A DNA stretch of 39,486 nucleotides. Source: Burkholderiaceae bacterium. Its GTDB lineage: Bacteria; Pseudomonadota; Gammaproteobacteria; Burkholderiales; Burkholderiaceae. Below the pieces are notes generated by a model. That model was not told the DNA's origin. It ran no database searches and saw only the letters and a list, made by a program, of their open reading frames with translations. Every line of letters starts with the position of its first letter. Positions within the stretch are counted from its first letter, which is position 1. The stretch spans positions 1 to 39,486 of the forward strand of contig CANFWB010000012.1 of the NCBI GenBank assembly GCA_947450605.1, given 5' to 3'. Of the stretch, positions 9,775 through 19,329 are shown one piece after another. Both the position numbers and the translations under genes were made by a program.

Positions 9775-10532
9775 ATGGTGTCACCCCCATGGCTACCCAT
9801 ATAAGCCTCAACCACCAGAGGGTTGCTTGAAACCTCCTTATAAGAGCCCTCGGCCAAAATCGAGCCCCGCTGTAGAACGGTGATCCTGTCGGCAATGGAA
9901 GACACCACCTTCATATTGTGTTCCACCATCAAAATGGTTCGGCCTTTAGCAACCCGATCAATAAGCTCTGTGACGCGCTCCACATCCTCATGTCCCATAC
10001 CCTGGGTCGGCTCATCCAACAACATCAACTCGGGCTCCATGGCCATAGTGGTGGCAATTTCAAGCGCTCTTTTGCGACCGTAAGCCAAATTTAGGGTTTC
10101 TTCATGGGCAAAGTCAGCCAAGCCAACCTCACATAAAAGCTCTTCAGCGCGCTCATTAAGCACATGGAGTGAATCACCAGATTTCCAAAAATGGAACTCT
10201 GTGCCTAAACCTCGCTGCAGTGCAACACGAACATTTTCGAGAACACTTAGGTGCGGAAAAACAGCAGAAATTTGGAATGAACGGACTACGCCGCGCCGCG
10301 CAATTTGGGCCGGCTTCTCTTTGGTGATATCGAGACCATTAAACAAAATCTGGCCACTAGAGGGCTCTAAAAATTTTGTAAGGAGGTTAAAGCAAGTTGT
10401 TTTGCCTGCTCCATTAGGACCAATCAAAGCATGAATACTTCCCCGGGCAACATCTAAATTGACGTCGCTTACCGCAGAAAAACCTTTGAACGTTTTTCCA
10501 AGACCAATTGTTTTTAATATTGTTTCTTGCAA
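9771..10532 (-). CDS. livG: Branched-chain amino acid type ABC transporter ATP-binding protein LivG
   Basis: This is the first nucleotide-binding subunit of the importer (253 aa) and the first gene of the unit. The Walker A motif GPNGAGKTT (about 38-46) is canonical, unlike that in LivF. The LivG-type insert FQISAVFPHLSVLENVRVAL follows. The signature is LAYGRKRALEIA, the Walker B LMLLDEPTQGM, and the switch His is in MVEHNMKVV. The start is TTG at 10530-10532, supported by GAGGA seven nt upstream (10539-10543). That ribosome site lies in the arm of an inverted repeat (10542-10571), which could modulate translation. A C-terminal YMGSHGGDT ends the protein in the LivG manner. Confidence 0.93.
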   Translation of the reverse strand: MQETILKTIGLGKTFKGFSAVSDVNLDVARGSIHALIGPNGAGKTTCFNLLTKFLEPSSGQILFNGLDITKEKPAQIARRGVVRSFQISAVFPHLSVLENVRVALQRGLGTEFHFWKSGDSLHVLNERAEELLCEVGLADFAHEETLNLAYGRKRALEIATTMAMEPELMLLDEPTQGMGHEDVERVTELIDRVAKGRTILMVEHNMKVVSSIADRITVLQRGSILAEGSYKEVSSNPLVVEAYMGSHGGDTI

Positions 10533-10541
10533 TCTAAAATC

Positions 10542-10571
10542 CTCAAACCCTTCGATGGGTAAGAGTTTGAG
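10542..10571 (-). promoter_or_regulatory. inverted repeat covering the livG ribosome-binding site
   Basis: The arms CTCAAAC (10542-10548) and GTTTGAG (10565-10571) match perfectly, with an inner CCC/GGG pairing. In the minus-strand transcript the 3' arm UUUGAG runs into GAGGA, the ribosome site for the TTG start of livG. It could be an operator or an RNA hairpin that hides the ribosome site. There is an upstream -10-like TATATT (10595-10600 on the minus strand), but I find no convincing -35. Confidence 0.4.
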
Positions 10572-10628
10572 AATACCCTAAGAAGGTCCCCACTAATATA
10601 GCGATAACCCTAAAAGAAAGGGTGCTTA

Positions 10629-10853
10629 TTAAATTGCCTTGATATTTTTTAGGTAGGCTTGGATGGCAGATTTAGAGGTTTCATCCAAGACGTCCATAGG
10701 AACTCTTTGTGAGCCTTGAACAATCATCAAGGCATAGGGTTTCGCCAATGCAGCCGCCTCTGCACACAAATGTAACTCCTCGCCTGAAGCTGGAGATTGG
10801 CTACGCCAATAATTAATAGCGGCCTCTAAATCTTGAATGGTGACGAACAGCAT
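10629..10853 (-). CDS. DUF3717 family small protein
   Basis: This 74-aa protein has no known function. The N-terminal pattern VTIQDLEAAINYWRSQSPASGEELHLCAEAAALAKPYALMI matches the DUF3717 family, which as far as I recall is restricted to Burkholderiales. There is no signal peptide or membrane segment. It begins 14 nt after the SET-domain gene, which itself follows gyrB by 6 nt, so it may be the last gene of the dnaA-dnaN-gyrB transcript. A weak hairpin (ACCCT/AGGGT, 10607-10623) follows its stop on the minus strand without a T-tract. Confidence 0.8.
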   Translation of the reverse strand: MLFVTIQDLEAAINYWRSQSPASGEELHLCAEAAALAKPYALMIVQGSQRVPMDVLDETSKSAIQAYLKNIKAI

Positions 10854-10867
10854 GGTGAAAAGATAAA

Positions 10868-11359
10868 TTATTTTTCGAGAGACAGCATGGTGCCTCTACA
10901 TTTTTTAGCGCCACAGCGGCACTCATAATCTTTTTTCATCTGCTTGGTAATGCGACCTTCAACACCAAGGGAGTAGTCATAAAACAACTCCTCATCCACC
11001 TTAAGATCGCGCTTGGCATAAACAAAAACTCGGGGGGCACCGTTAAACTTGTCTTCACGAGTTTCACAGCTAGGCTTACAGGAGTGGTTAATCCAGCGCG
11101 CAGCATTACCGCCGTACTTGGCATCAATACAACGGCCATCTTCTAGCGAAAAATAAAAGGTGTGGTTTGGATCTTTTGGGTCATGGGGGTGGCGCTTCTC
11201 CGCCAATTTCCAGCTAATACGCTCACCCTTATACTCAATAATTGCCTCACCCTTTTTAATGGGTTTCGCAACAAAGACGCCTTTCCCATGAATGGGGGAG
11301 GACTTCACAACAATACGTGATCGATCAATTTTTGGTGGTGCTGATTTCTTTTTACTCAT
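10868..11359 (-). CDS. SET-domain protein lysine methyltransferase
   Basis: This is a 163-aa protein consisting almost only of a SET domain, the eukaryotic-style SAM-dependent lysine methyltransferase fold. The SET motifs are IHGKGVFV (23-30), GGNAARWINHSC (83-94, including the catalytic NHSC at 91-94) and EELFYDYS (123-130). The post-SET zinc Cys cluster C147, C149, C154 pairs with C98. All expected catalytic and zinc residues are present, so it should be active. A lysine-rich N-terminal tail could bind DNA or RNA. The substrate is unknown; in bacteria it might be a nucleoid protein. It lies 6 nt downstream of gyrB on the same strand. No signal peptide is visible. Confidence 0.9.
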   Translation of the reverse strand: MSKKKSAPPKIDRSRIVVKSSPIHGKGVFVAKPIKKGEAIIEYKGERISWKLAEKRHPHDPKDPNHTFYFSLEDGRCIDAKYGGNAARWINHSCKPSCETREDKFNGAPRVFVYAKRDLKVDEELFYDYSLGVEGRITKQMKKDYECRCGAKKCRGTMLSLEK

Positions 11360-11365
11360 TTGGGA

Positions 11366-13870
<2,505 letters not shown>

Positions 13871-13875
13871 CTAAA

Positions 13876-14991
13876 TTAAATACGCATTGGCATCACAACA
13901 TACTTGAAGTCTTCAGAGCCGGGTAGCGTAATTACCGCACTACTATTGGCATCGCCTAAGCTAATTTGAATTTTTTCGTTTTTCAAGTTTGATAAAACAT
14001 CTAATAAGTAGCTAACGTTGAAACCAATTTCCACAGCATCGCCACTGTATTCGGTTTCAATTTCTTCCTGAGCCTCTTCTTGCTCAGCATTGGTTGACTG
14101 AACAGTAATTCGGTTGGGTGACAGGGAAAAACGTACACCCTTAAACTTGTCAGTAGTTAAGATTGCTGCGCGCTGTAAGGCGGATTGCAAAGTATCACGA
14201 CCAACAACCAAGGAGTTTTTGTGCCCCTTGGGTATCACCCTCTGGAAGTCAGGAAACTTTCCTTCAACCAATTTTGAGATCAACTCAATATCACCAAAAG
14301 TAAATTTCACTTGATTTGAGGTGAGACTCATCTCCAACATCTCATCAGAATCCTCAAGCAAGTGCTGACACTCAAGAATCGTTTTACGCGGAATAATGAT
14401 TTCCTGTCTCTGTCCTGAGCCCACTGGAGCCTCTGCCAGCTCAACTTGAGAATAAGCCAAGCGGTGACCATCTGTAGCTACAGCAATCACTTGCTTACCC
14501 TCCACAACCAATAACATGCCATTGAGGTAGTAGCGAATGTCTTGCTGGGCCATTGCAAAGTGAACCTGGCTAACTAGCTGACGAAAACTCTTTTGCGTCA
14601 TCTTCCAGCTAGCAGTAACCTCACCAACACTTTGCATTACCGGAAACTCTGCCGCTGATAGTGTTTGCAAAGAAAAGCGGCTTTTGCCACTTTGCACAAC
14701 CATTTTGTTATCTTTAAGATTAAGCGCAACCGGGCCCTCTGGCAGGGCTCGCAATATATCAAGCAACTTTCTTGCAGCCACTGTAGTGGTGACATCCTCT
14801 GTACCAACCCCAAAACTGGCATTGGTGGTAATTTGAATTTCAATATCGGTAGAAACGAACGACACCTTGTCGCCCTGTTTTTTAAATAACAGATTTGCCA
14901 AAATTGGTAAGGTATGTCGACGTTCAACAATGCCACTAACAACCTGAAGCGGTTTTAACAAACTATCACGTGAAGTGTTTACGAGTTGCAT
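13876..14991 (-). CDS. dnaN: DNA polymerase III beta sliding clamp
   Basis: This is the ring-shaped processivity clamp of DNA polymerase III, 371 aa, a normal length (E. coli 366). It begins MQLVNTSRDSLLKPLQVVSGIVERRHTLPILANLL, the typical opening of the first clamp domain. It contains VATDGHRLAYSQ in domain 2 and ends with VVMPMRI, the conserved C-terminal PMR(L/I) of the peptide-binding pocket. It follows dnaA on the minus strand across the putative origin gap and is 11 nt upstream of gyrB. Confidence 0.98.
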   Translation of the reverse strand: MQLVNTSRDSLLKPLQVVSGIVERRHTLPILANLLFKKQGDKVSFVSTDIEIQITTNASFGVGTEDVTTTVAARKLLDILRALPEGPVALNLKDNKMVVQSGKSRFSLQTLSAAEFPVMQSVGEVTASWKMTQKSFRQLVSQVHFAMAQQDIRYYLNGMLLVVEGKQVIAVATDGHRLAYSQVELAEAPVGSGQRQEIIIPRKTILECQHLLEDSDEMLEMSLTSNQVKFTFGDIELISKLVEGKFPDFQRVIPKGHKNSLVVGRDTLQSALQRAAILTTDKFKGVRFSLSPNRITVQSTNAEQEEAQEEIETEYSGDAVEIGFNVSYLLDVLSNLKNEKIQISLGDANSSAVITLPGSEDFKYVVMPMRI

Positions 14992-15256
14992 TGCTTTTAA
15001 ATCCTTGTATATATCTTATTAGTAGTAGTAATAAGGCTCGTTATTTCGGTGGATAAGTCAAAAACTGTATATAAAACAACCCTTTAAAACCAAAAAAACC
15101 TGTGGAAAACTTTTGTATAAACGCTGCATAAATATTGGATAACTTTTTATCAACACCCTATTTTTGCATGAACAGCAAGCTTTCCACAATTTATCCACAC
15201 GCTATCCCCAAAGTTATCCATTGAGCTATCCACAACCTTATCCACAGGCTAAAAAC
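14992..15256. other. oriC: putative replication origin oriC (dnaA-dnaN gap)
   Basis: The 265-bp gap carries perfect DnaA boxes at 15191-15199 and 15238-15246 (TTATCCACA). One-mismatch boxes lie at 15226-15234 (CTATCCACA), 15101-15109 (TGTGGAAAA) and 15048-15056 (GGTGGATAA), and there are weaker ones at 15134, 15180, 15202 and 15214. The dnaN-proximal half (about 15003-15150) is AT-rich and suits DNA unwinding. A run of DnaA-trio triplets (15020-15034) lies next to the 15048 box. The layout, boxes near dnaA and unwinding element near dnaN, resembles that known from Bacillus subtilis. Assignment is from sequence alone; GC skew was not computed. Confidence 0.82.
15015..15035. repeat. DnaA-trio run within an inverted repeat
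   Basis: Positions 15020-15034 read TAGTAGTAGTAATAA, five consecutive TA(G/A) triplets, the 5'-to-3' form of the DnaA-trio element that loads DnaA on a single strand. The run is bounded by the inverted arms CTTATTA (15015-15021) and TAATAAG (15029-15035). A short GC-rich GGCTCG follows (15035-15040), then the DnaA box at 15048-15056. Confidence 0.6.
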
Positions 15257-16681
15257 CTAAGATTTCAAGGTTTGCTCAATAACGTGTATTTCATGGTTCA
15301 ACTGACCGTCGTGAGAACGCTCCTCCCCAATCTTCCGAACAGCATGTAAAACGGTGGTGTGGTCGCGACCACCAAACAACTCACCAATCTCAGGCAGGCT
15401 TTTTTGGGTTAACTCTTTGGCCATAAACATCGCAATTTGACGTGGGCGGGCAATGTTTGCTGGGCGCTTTTTGGAGTACATATCAGCAACCTTAATACTG
15501 TAAAAATCCGCCACAGCCTTCTGAATATTTTCTACTGAGATTTGACGGTTTTGTATAGAAAGCAGGTCTTTAAGGGCTATGCGAGCCACATCAATCGTGA
15601 CCTCCTTGCCATGAAAGCGCACAAACGCCAAAATCTTTCTCAATGCACCCTCTAACTCCCTTACGTTAGAGCGGAGGTGTTTGGCGACAAAGAAGGCCAC
15701 ATCCTCGCTCATGGGGATGCCCTCGCTTAAGGCTTTTTTCATTAAGATGGCGACCCGCATCTCAAGCTCTGGTGGCTCAATAGCCACCGTTAGTCCAGAG
15801 TCAAACCGTGAAATAAGTCGATCATCGATACCAGCCATCTCTTTGGGGTAGGTATCACTCGTAATAATGACTTGAGCTTTATTGCTTAGGAGGGCCTCGA
15901 AGGCGTAAAAAAACTCCTCCTGAGTCCTGGATTTGCCGCTAAAAAATTGAATATCGTCAATCAATAACAGGTCTAAGGAGTGGTAGTAGCGTTTAAAACG
16001 ATCAAATGCCTTTTGTTGGTAAGCCCTAACCACATCCGAAACATATTGCTCAGCATGGATATAGCGGATCCGCGCATTGGGTTTTTCTTTTAAAAGGTGA
16101 TTGCCAATCGCGTGAATTAAGTGGGTTTTACCCAACCCCACCCCACCATACAAAAACATGGGGTTATAGGATGTGCCTGGGTTGTGGGCAACCTGAATGG
16201 ATGCAGCTCTGGCCAGCTGGTTGGCTTTACCGGTTACAAAGGTTTCAAAAGTAAGGTTTGGATTAAGTTTGGAGTGGTCTTCAATTTCAAAAGACTGTTC
16301 CTCTGTTGATGTGCTATCAGGGCTAACAAGCACCTCTTGAGGCTCGAGCCTCTCGCGTGGAGGGCTAACTTCCGGAGGTTGGGTGGTGGCACCGTCAACA
16401 TTCAGTACAAAATTTAAGGTAATTGAGCGACCAAAATACTGGTCCGCCATCTCTTGAAAGCGGTCAGAAAAGGTTTTCTTGGTCCAATCAAGTTTGAATC
16501 TATTTGGTGCTCCTATAATAAGTGATTGCTCACTTTCATCATAAGAAACCAGGTTTAATGGTTGTATCCAAGTTTTAAATTGTTGGGGGGAGAGCTCGCG
16601 AGCTAGTATGCCAAGGGCATCATCCCAAAACCCCAGTGGGTTAGGTGAATTCAAGGTGGGGGGATTCTGTAAGTTACTCAT
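15257..16681 (-). CDS. dnaA: Chromosomal replication initiator DnaA
   Basis: DnaA is the AAA+ initiator that binds DnaA boxes and melts oriC. From the ATG at 16679-16681 the protein is 474 aa. It has an N-terminal helicase-loading domain ([25 protein letters not shown]), a variable linker, and an AAA+ domain with Walker A GGVGLGKT (179-186) and [13 protein letters not shown] as Walker B. Domain IV carries the DNA-binding signature [15 protein letters not shown] near the end. The frame stays open to a TTG at 16724-16726. That start would put 15 extra residues on top of a DnaA box and has no homology support, so I chose the ATG. The gene is flanked on both sides by DnaA-box clusters. Confidence 0.97.
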   Translation of the reverse strand: MSNLQNPPTLNSPNPLGFWDDALGILARELSPQQFKTWIQPLNLVSYDESEQSLIIGAPNRFKLDWTKKTFSDRFQEMADQYFGRSITLNFVLNVDGATTQPPEVSPPRERLEPQEVLVSPDSTSTEEQSFEIEDHSKLNPNLTFETFVTGKANQLARAASIQVAHNPGTSYNPMFLYGGVGLGKTHLIHAIGNHLLKEKPNARIRYIHAEQYVSDVVRAYQQKAFDRFKRYYHSLDLLLIDDIQFFSGKSRTQEEFFYAFEALLSNKAQVIITSDTYPKEMAGIDDRLISRFDSGLTVAIEPPELEMRVAILMKKALSEGIPMSEDVAFFVAKHLRSNVRELEGALRKILAFVRFHGKEVTIDVARIALKDLLSIQNRQISVENIQKAVADFYSIKVADMYSKKRPANIARPRQIAMFMAKELTQKSLPEIGELFGGRDHTTVLHAVRKIGEERSHDGQLNHEIHVIEQTLKS

Positions 16682-16696
16682 ATTTTTGGAGGATCC

Positions 16697-16726
16697 ATTG
16701 TAGCGATCCCGTAAAGTTATCCACAA
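16697..16726 (-). promoter_or_regulatory. candidate dnaA promoter with DnaA box over the -35 element
   Basis: On the minus strand TTGTGG (16721-16726) and TACAAT (16697-16702) are 18 nt apart, so a start is predicted about 9 nt before the dnaA ATG. The -10 matches five of six positions; the -35 is weak. The perfect DnaA box at 16717-16725 overlaps the -35, which would allow DnaA to repress its own gene. Confidence 0.4.
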
Positions 16727-16767
16727 GCTAGAAAATCGTGGAAAACCTGTGGATAACTTGTGTATAA
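16717..16767. promoter_or_regulatory. DnaA-box cluster upstream of dnaA
   Basis: Perfect boxes lie at 16717-16725 (TTATCCACA) and, inverted, at 16748-16756 (TGTGGATAA). A one-mismatch box TGTGTATAA lies at 16759-16767. The cluster could serve dnaA autoregulation or form a second origin part, as in bipartite origins. The rest of the dnaA-rpmH gap (16768-16903) is AT-rich, with a palindrome at 16796-16809 and the likely rpmH promoter. Confidence 0.75.
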
Positions 16768-16795
16768 AACCAAAAAACCCATTTAAATTAGAGCT

Positions 16796-16809
16796 TTACT
16801 AATTAGTAA
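16796..16809. repeat. 14-bp perfect palindrome in the dnaA-rpmH gap
   Basis: TTACTAATTAGTAA is a perfect palindrome between the divergent dnaA and rpmH genes. It is a possible operator for a dimeric regulator; nothing identifies the binder. Confidence 0.35.
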
Positions 16810-16852
16810 GCCATTAAATAGAGAAAAATACCTATATATTCCGCTATATCAG

Positions 16853-16881
16853 TTGACCTTTTGTCATCCAACAAGGAAAAT
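16853..16881 (+). promoter_or_regulatory. candidate promoter of rpmH-rnpA-yidD-yidC
   Basis: TTGACC (16853-16858) is followed after 17 nt by GAAAAT (16876-16881). The -35 matches well (5 of 6), the -10 only moderately (4 of 6). The predicted start is about 15 nt before the rpmH ATG. Confidence 0.35.
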
Positions 16882-16903
16882 ACTGGGTTTTGCAGGATGA
16901 ATC

Positions 16904-17038
16904 ATGAAAAGAACATACCAACCCTCAGTAACACGTCGTAAACGCACTCACGGATTTCGTATTCGCATGAAAACTAAGAGTGGACGCGCAGTCTTAAATG
17001 CACGTCGCGCAAAAGGCCGTAAACGTCTGGCTGTTTAA
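16904..17038 (+). CDS. rpmH: 50S ribosomal protein L34
   Basis: This is a complete 44-aa L34, [20 protein letters not shown] at the start and ending AKGRKRLAV. It is the universal short, Arg/Lys-rich large-subunit protein. The ATG at 16904 follows GCAGGATGAATC, which supplies a short AGGA ribosome site. It opens the plus-strand cluster rpmH-rnpA-yidD-yidC-mnmE, diverging from dnaA, the classic origin arrangement. The stop at 17036-17038 lies 7 nt before the rnpA start. Confidence 0.98.
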
Positions 17039-17045
17039 TTAGCAG

Positions 17046-17363
17046 TTGAATAGCACTAGGATTTCTGAGTTACTAAAAACACGCCCCAAGACAAGCTTGT
17101 ACTGGGGTTTGTATTTGGCACCTTCGGATCTGAGTGCGAAACCAGATTTAGGCATCGCGGTAGCTAAAAAATTAGCTAAGCGTGCGGTAGATCGCAACCA
17201 ATTAAAGCGGATGATCCGTGAAATGGTCCGAAGTGCTCAAGCCACAAACCTCAACAGCGATGTTGTGGTTAAGCTGAAAAAACCAATTGGTCGCGAAACC
17301 CGCGGCAGACTCAGAAGAAAAGAAAAAGAAGTTCTGCGAACCCAGATTGCAGGGCTAATTTAA
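17046..17363 (+). CDS. rnpA: Ribonuclease P protein component
   Basis: This is the protein subunit of RNase P (105 aa), which helps the catalytic RNA cut 5' leaders from pre-tRNAs. The RNR motif region AKKLAKRAVDRNQLKRMIRE (40-59) is typical, preceded by the beta-strand LGIAVAKK. It starts with TTG at 17046, seven nt after the rpmH stop, with no strong ribosome site. Translational coupling to rpmH is likely. No in-frame ATG is available near the N-terminus. The stop lies one nt before the GTG of yidD. Confidence 0.95.
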   Translation: MNSTRISELLKTRPKTSLYWGLYLAPSDLSAKPDLGIAVAKKLAKRAVDRNQLKRMIREMVRSAQATNLNSDVVVKLKKPIGRETRGRLRRKEKEVLRTQIAGLI

Positions 17364-17364
17364 C

Positions 17365-17604
17365 GTGCGCCTTTTTAACAAGATGGCTATTAAGCTTGTG
17401 AGGCTCTATCAAATAGCGCTCAGCCCCTTTATCGGTATGCATTGCAAGTTTGTGCCCTCCTGCTCTCAGTACGCCTGCGATTGTTTTGCCAGTTACGGAT
17501 TTTTTAAAAGCTTTGGGCTGATGGTGTGGCGTATTTTGCGCTGCAACCCATGGTCACAAGGCGGTCACGACCCCGCTGTAAAACCAAGATCTCATCATTA
17601 TTAA
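17365..17604 (+). CDS. yidD: Membrane protein insertion efficiency factor YidD
   Basis: This is a 79-aa membrane-associated protein that helps YidC-dependent insertion. It shows the conserved pattern LVRLYQIALSPFIGMHCKFVPSCSQYA and, near the end, RILRCNPWSQGGHDPAV. The Cys residues at 27, 33 and 60 are those conserved in the family. The start is GTG at 17365, one nt after the rnpA stop, so translation is probably coupled. yidC follows after 4 nt. Confidence 0.96.
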   Translation: MRLFNKMAIKLVRLYQIALSPFIGMHCKFVPSCSQYACDCFASYGFFKSFGLMVWRILRCNPWSQGGHDPAVKPRSHHY

Positions 17605-17608
17605 GTGA

Positions 17609-19291
17609 ATGCAAATGGACTTTAAAAAAACAATTCTTTGGGCGGTCTTCTCCATGTCGGGCCTCATGCTGTACAACAACTGGCAGGTGCATGAAGGTAA
17701 ACCATCCATGTTTGGTGGAAGCACTACAAGCAGTGTTGTGGCGGCCGATAAAACCCAAGCAAGCAAGGTGGATGTCCCCTCGCCCATACAGAATCCGGGC
17801 ACCCAAACCCCAAATCAAATTCCTGCTACCGCTGCCGGTTCAATAGAAACATCAGAGAAGTTTGTATTGCAAAACGATGTGTTGATTTTAGAAATCAGTG
17901 CCAATGGCGCCAATATTATTGATGCGAAGTTACCAAAGCAGCTGACCGCAGAAAAAACCCCAGTTGAACTATTTCAATACGCACCAACTCATAAATATTT
18001 CGCGCGCTCTGGCTTAGTTGCTTTGGGTAATGCGGATCTACCCAATCACACCAGCACATTTAAGTTGATCCAATCTGGCAAAGATGGATCTGGAAAACCT
18101 TTTATAGTTTTGGCTAGTGAGCGCAACGGCGTAAAGCTGGAGAAGACATTTATTTTAAGTCCAGGCAGTTACGTTGTTGATGTTGGGCACCGCGTTACGC
18201 AAAGCAGCGCTAATGCAACGCCGTTAGTCCTGTATACAGAAATAGTTCGTGATGCAAGCCAAGAGCAAAAAATTGGACCATTTGGTGGCGCATTCTCTGC
18301 GAGCACATTTACGGGCCCAGCCGCTTACACAGAAAAAGAAAAATTCAATAAGCTGGAATTCACGGCCATTGATAAAAACAAGATTACCATTCCAACACAG
18401 GTGCCGGCCGGAGATCCTGCTTGGATCGCCATGGTGCAACATTACTTTGCAAGCGCATGGATCCCTGGTGACAAGGCTGCGCGCGACATCTATGCGGGGC
18501 GCATTGATAGCAATTTGTATCGTATTGGTATGCAAACGCCCTTGGGTGTAGTTGCTCCAGGAACTACTGTGATTGAAAAGGCCAAACTATTCGTTGGTCC
18601 ACAAGAAGAAAGTGTTTTGGAGACCATTGCCCCAGGATTTGCTTTACTAAAAGACTATGGCTATCTCACTATTCTTGCTAAACCCATTTTTTGGTTGCTA
18701 GAGAATATTCACGCCTATGTGGGTAACTGGGGTTGGTCAATTATTCTCCTGACCATTTTGATTAAGTTGGTGTTCTTCCCACTGTCTGCGGCAAGCTACA
18801 AGTCGATGGCGCGCATGAAAGAGGTTCAGCCACGATTGCTTGCAATGAAAGAGCAATATAAGGGTGAGCCACAAAAGCTGAATCAGGCAATGATGGAGAT
18901 GTACCGCAAGGAAAAAATTAATCCTCTGGGCGGATGTTTGCCTGTTGTGATTCAGATTCCTGTGTTTATCTCCCTTTATTGGGTGCTACTTTCCTCTGTA
19001 GAAATGCGCGGCGCGCCTTGGGTTTTGTGGATTCAAGACTTATCAATTCCAGATCCGTACTACATTTTGCCGATCATTATGGCCGCCTCCATGTTTGTAC
19101 AAACCAAACTTAATCCAACGCCACCTGATCCAATCCAGGCGAAGGTAATGATGTACATGCCACTGGTGTTCTCGGTCATGTTCTTCTTCTTCCCTGCCGG
19201 CTTGGTTTTGTACTGGGTTGTGAATAACCTGTTATCCATTGCCCAGCAGTGGCAAATCAATCAAATGTTTGGAAAAAAACCAGCTAAATAA
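17609..19291 (+). CDS. yidC: Membrane protein insertase YidC
   Basis: YidC inserts and folds inner-membrane proteins, alone or with SecYEG; subunits a and c of ATP synthase are classical clients. The 560-aa protein has an N-terminal membrane segment (KKTILWAVFSMSGLMLYNNW) and a large periplasmic beta-sandwich domain (about 85-340). The conserved five-helix core follows, with WGWSIILLTILIKLVFFPLSAASYKSMARMKEVQPR and NPLGGCLPVVIQIPVFISLYWVL. A positively charged C-terminus (MFGKKPAK) ends the protein. The ATG at 17609 or the one two codons later (17615) is the start. The gene is 4 nt after yidD and 38 nt before mnmE. Confidence 0.98.
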   Translation: MQMDFKKTILWAVFSMSGLMLYNNWQVHEGKPSMFGGSTTSSVVAADKTQASKVDVPSPIQNPGTQTPNQIPATAAGSIETSEKFVLQNDVLILEISANGANIIDAKLPKQLTAEKTPVELFQYAPTHKYFARSGLVALGNADLPNHTSTFKLIQSGKDGSGKPFIVLASERNGVKLEKTFILSPGSYVVDVGHRVTQSSANATPLVLYTEIVRDASQEQKIGPFGGAFSASTFTGPAAYTEKEKFNKLEFTAIDKNKITIPTQVPAGDPAWIAMVQHYFASAWIPGDKAARDIYAGRIDSNLYRIGMQTPLGVVAPGTTVIEKAKLFVGPQEESVLETIAPGFALLKDYGYLTILAKPIFWLLENIHAYVGNWGWSIILLTILIKLVFFPLSAASYKSMARMKEVQPRLLAMKEQYKGEPQKLNQAMMEMYRKEKINPLGGCLPVVIQIPVFISLYWVLLSSVEMRGAPWVLWIQDLSIPDPYYILPIIMAASMFVQTKLNPTPPDPIQAKVMMYMPLVFSVMFFFFPAGLVLYWVVNNLLSIAQQWQINQMFGKKPAK

Positions 19292-19329
19292 AGTTTTAGC
19301 TGTTTAGAGATGAATAAGGGGTACCCGCA

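Noticed and set aside
14962-14977. Possible third parS near the dnaN start (TCACGTGA core)
   Set aside because: Only 10 of 16 positions match the parS consensus; the core octamer alone is not enough.
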